From: Flavobacteriales bacterium
Lineage (GTDB): Bacteria > Bacteroidota > Bacteroidia > NS11-12g > UBA955
Assembly (NCBI GenBank): GCA_947463125.1
Contig: CANHQZ010000001.1
Span: 62,001 to 126,000, forward strand
Direction: 5' to 3'
Length of the DNA stretch: 64,000 nucleotides
Part shown: in pieces, positions 62,140-64,000 of the stretch
How positions within the stretch are numbered: position 1 is the stretch's first letter
Layout of the letters: every line of letters begins with the position of its first letter
Notes under the pieces: model-generated
Databases searched by the model: none
What the model was told of the DNA's origin: nothing
Seen by the model: only the letters and a program-made list of their open reading frames with translations
Made by a program: the position numbers and the translations under genes

Positions 62140-63132
62140 TTAGCGCGCTGTATCCGCCGATACACCCCTTTTTTCACTCGCCTTTTTGGCTTTCTTACGC
62201 TGCGATTTCCCCCATGGCAAAGGCAAGAACTTTTCAGGATAATGATTGATGTCATACGCCAGGGTTTCCAGGTTTTTGGTGGTTTTCACCAGGTTGTCAT
62301 ACAGAACAGGATCTTTGGCAAGTTTTCCCAAAGAACCTTTACCCTGCTCAATATTTCTGGTTATCACCGCCAAAGAGGAGGCAGTTTCTTTTAAATCCCT
62401 GCCAATTTTCTGCAATTCAATGCTGTCCAGCCGTGCGGTTGTTCTGTTTAGGTTTTTCAAACTGCCCTCGATGCTTTTGCCATACTGATCCAGACTCGAT
62501 GAAAAACGGGCGGCATTATCCAGGGTTGCTGTCAATCCGGGGCGCGAAGCCGCCAGTGTTCCCCGTATTTCGGAAATAGTGCTATTCAAGGAAGCGAGTA
62601 CCACCGGTAGCTGATCAACAGCCTGGGTAAGACTTTGACGGGCTATAATAGCGTTCAGATGTGCTAACAGCGAATCTGCACCTGCTGCAATGGGAGCAAT
62701 TTTTTCATTCACCATACTCATCACATCCTGCGTATACATGGGCAGTAGGGTATCTCCATCTTCCGCGTAGGTTTTGGAATTACCCGGTATCAGTTTCAGT
62801 GTAGTGGAACCGAGCAACGCAGATTCTATTTTTATTTTTGAATTTTTGGGAATTTTAATTTCGCTGTAGATTTCAATTTCAGTGACCACTTTGCCCGACT
62901 GGGGATCCATTTCCATGGTGCGTAGCTGCCCGACCCTGAATCCGTTGTACATAACGGCTGTATTGTCTGCGAGCCCCTGAGCACTGTCATACAACACCAC
63001 AAATTCCCGGGCACCTCCGAGCGGATTGTCTCTTCCGACCATGTAATTATAACCCAGAATCAGAACGGTGATGGCTACCGCTGCCAGTGTGCCTACTTTT
63101 GTTTCTTTGGATACGCCTGTAAATAATGCCAC
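62140..63132 (-). CDS. MCE/MlaD domain lipid transport protein
   Basis: 330 residues. Substrate-binding part of a lipid (Mla-like) transporter in the periplasm. One N-terminal membrane helix (about 14-32, LAAVAITVLILGYNYMVG) anchors it, then the MCE domain (about 40-125, ARE FVVLYDSAQGLADNTAVMYNGFRVGQLRTM in pieces), then a long alpha-helical region (about 150-300) with helical repeats like those forming a tunnel in MlaD/PqiB relatives. Start is a GTG at 63132 and TATCTTTG lies 13 bases upstream. The permease and ATPase genes (mlaE, mlaF) are not visible. Same strand as the amidase upstream. Confidence 0.9.
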   Translation of the reverse strand: MALFTGVSKETKVGTLAAVAITVLILGYNYMVGRDNPLGGAREFVVLYDSAQGLADNTAVMYNGFRVGQLRTMEMDPQSGKVVTEIEIYSEIKIPKNSKIKIESALLGSTTLKLIPGNSKTYAEDGDTLLPMYTQDVMSMVNEKIAPIAAGADSLLAHLNAIIARQSLTQAVDQLPVVLASLNSTISEIRGTLAASRPGLTATLDNAARFSSSLDQYGKSIEGSLKNLNRTTARLDSIELQKIGRDLKETASSLAVITRNIEQGKGSLGKLAKDPVLYDNLVKTTKNLETLAYDINHYPEKFLPLPWGKSQRKKAKKASEKRGVSADTAR

Positions 63133-63145
63133 GTTAAATGTTGTT

Positions 63146-63153
63146 CAAAGATA
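63146..63153 (-). promoter_or_regulatory. Predicted -7 element (TATCTTTG) for the MlaD gene
   Basis: Exact TAnnTTTG on the minus strand, 13 bases before the GTG, in the gap between the amidase and MlaD genes. Confidence 0.45.
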
Positions 63154-63164
63154 AGACTAAATCA

Positions 63165-64000
63165 TTAACGGCGCATATCACCGCTGTCACGCACCTGTGC
63201 TGACTTTTCCTCCTGATTTTTTGCAGGTGTCGCTTTTTCAAGTTCACGCTTGTACTGCCGAACAGCCCTGAAAATCCCTTTGGCAATGGTCCTCTGCCCT
63301 TCTTCGGTTTTCAAAAAACTCCGGTCAGACTGATTTGTTAAAAACCCAATTTCCACCAAAACGGAAGGCATGGCTGTTTGCCACAATACCAAAAATCCGG
63401 CTTGTTTAACACCACGGCTTTTTATTTTGGAAATCTTATGGGTATGAGATTCAACAAGGGTGCTAAATTTCAGGCTTTGCTGTAAAAATGCATTTTGAAC
63501 CAGAGAAAAAATAATGTGTCCCTCCGGCGAATTGGGATCAAAACCTCCATAACGTTCATTGGTTTTGTAATTGGATTCAAATTTAATCGCGGAGTTTTCC
63601 CGTTTGGCAACATCCAGATTCCCCTGGGTTTTGTGCAATCCCATAAAATAGGTCTCTGAGCCTGCTGCCGAGGTATTTACATTGCTGTTGCAATGAATGG
63701 AAACAAATAAATCTGCCTTTATTTTATTTGCCATATTTGGCCGCTCCCAAAGCTCCACAAACTTGTCTGTTTTGCGGGTAAAGACTACCTGCACATCCTG
63801 CAAACTATCTTCTATCATTTTACCCAGTTTCAGTGAAACCGCCAGCGTTACTGCTTTTTCCCAAATTTCATTGGCCCCGTTGCAACCGGGATCCAGGCCA
63901 CCGTGTCCTGGATCTATAACAATGGTTTTAACCTGTTTTCCGGGAACGCGGTTCACAGGCTTGCCTGAAGGAAGCGTGGTAATCAGCAGAAGCAGCAGCA
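63165..64000 (-). CDS. N-acetylmuramoyl-L-alanine amidase, Amidase_3 family (partial, N-terminus beyond window)
   Basis: Cleaves the bond between MurNAc and the peptide in peptidoglycan, in the periplasm. 278 codons are visible before the window edge. An in-frame GTG at 63956 is not the true start: the frame continues upstream as LLLLLITTLPSGKPV, evidently a signal peptide, so the start lies past 64000. The Zn ligands of Amidase_3 are all present: H in VIDPGHGGLDPG, E in EIWEKAVTLAV, H in LFVSIHCNSN; the catalytic E in VLVEIGFLTNQ. A typical tail (KGIFRAVRQYKRELEKA) follows. Adjacent to and on the same strand as the MlaD gene, a common envelope neighbourhood in Bacteroidota. Confidence 0.9.
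   Translation of the reverse strand, partial: LLLLLITTLPSGKPVNRVPGKQVKTIVIDPGHGGLDPGCNGANEIWEKAVTLAVSLKLGKMIEDSLQDVQVVFTRKTDKFVELWERPNMANKIKADLFVSIHCNSNVNTSAAGSETYFMGLHKTQGNLDVAKRENSAIKFESNYKTNERYGGFDPNSPEGHIIFSLVQNAFLQQSLKFSTLVESHTHKISKIKSRGVKQAGFLVLWQTAMPSVLVEIGFLTNQSDRSFLKTEEGQRTIAKGIFRAVRQYKRELEKATPAKNQEEKSAQVRDSGDMRR

Overview
The window is a gene-dense chromosomal segment (no gap above about 300 bases) of a free-living member of the Bacteroidota. Supporting evidence: four secreted proteins end in the type IX secretion (T9SS) YPNP-type sorting domain; there is a TonB-dependent receptor with a carboxypeptidase-regulatory N-terminal domain; Bacteroidota-restricted families occur (DUF4271, DUF5522, DUF5723, four helix bundle protein); SecA is long; the ATP synthase beta/epsilon pair stands apart from the rest of the operon; and promoters of the Bacteroidota type (TTTG, about 19 bases, TAnnTTTG) recur. 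Shine-Dalgarno sites are mostly absent. The sequence gives no species name; an uncultured or environmental Chitinophagales/Sphingobacteriales-like bacterium is my guess.

Layout. 1-3.4 kb (minus): BamA-like outer membrane protein, DUF4271, hemD (cut by the window edge). 3.4-10.2 kb: hemW, a Cys-rich PKD surface protein, a universal stress protein, a TonB receptor. 10.4-19.6 kb: Hsp20, secA, DUF5522, an AT-rich T9SS cargo, purH-pyrD, a secreted protein. 19.6-28.6 kb: YyaL/DUF255 protein, an Omp28-type T9SS cargo, the proton-translocating transhydrogenase genes interrupted by a four-helix-bundle gene with inverted-repeat flanks, another T9SS cargo. 28.6-43.3 kb: GNAT, recJ, terC, a Tat-type aminotransferase, SDR, a membrane glycosyltransferase-like protein, leucine dehydrogenase, the stand-alone homocysteine-methyltransferase module of MetH, a Cys-rich small exported protein, psd, gdhA, an orphan histidine kinase, a cytochrome c lipoprotein and a DODA-type dioxygenase. 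43.4-56.8 kb: uvrD/pcrA, DUF5723 barrel plus lipoprotein, then the long rpsP-rimM-trmD-dnaQ-like-rluA-like-ccp-ykgJ run, lepA, dprA. 56.8-64 kb: yidC, atpDC, an ECF sigma factor next to a lycopene cyclase, MlaD and a cell wall amidase (cut by the window edge).

Taken together this is mostly core metabolism and envelope biology: heme (hemD, hemW), purine and pyrimidine synthesis, NADPH supply (pnt), ammonia/amino acid dehydrogenases, protein export and membrane insertion (secA, yidC), the outer membrane (BamA-like, TonB, DUF5723, MCE), repair (uvrD, recJ, dprA) and aerobic respiration (cytochrome c peroxidase, ATP synthase). I found no phage, CRISPR array, IS element, rRNA or tRNA. The most unusual items are the four-helix-bundle insertion inside the pnt operon, the very start-proximal promoters that predict leaderless mRNAs, a palindrome sitting on the dprA promoter, a repeat-rich region in front of the ECF sigma gene, and two Cys-rich exported proteins of unknown role.
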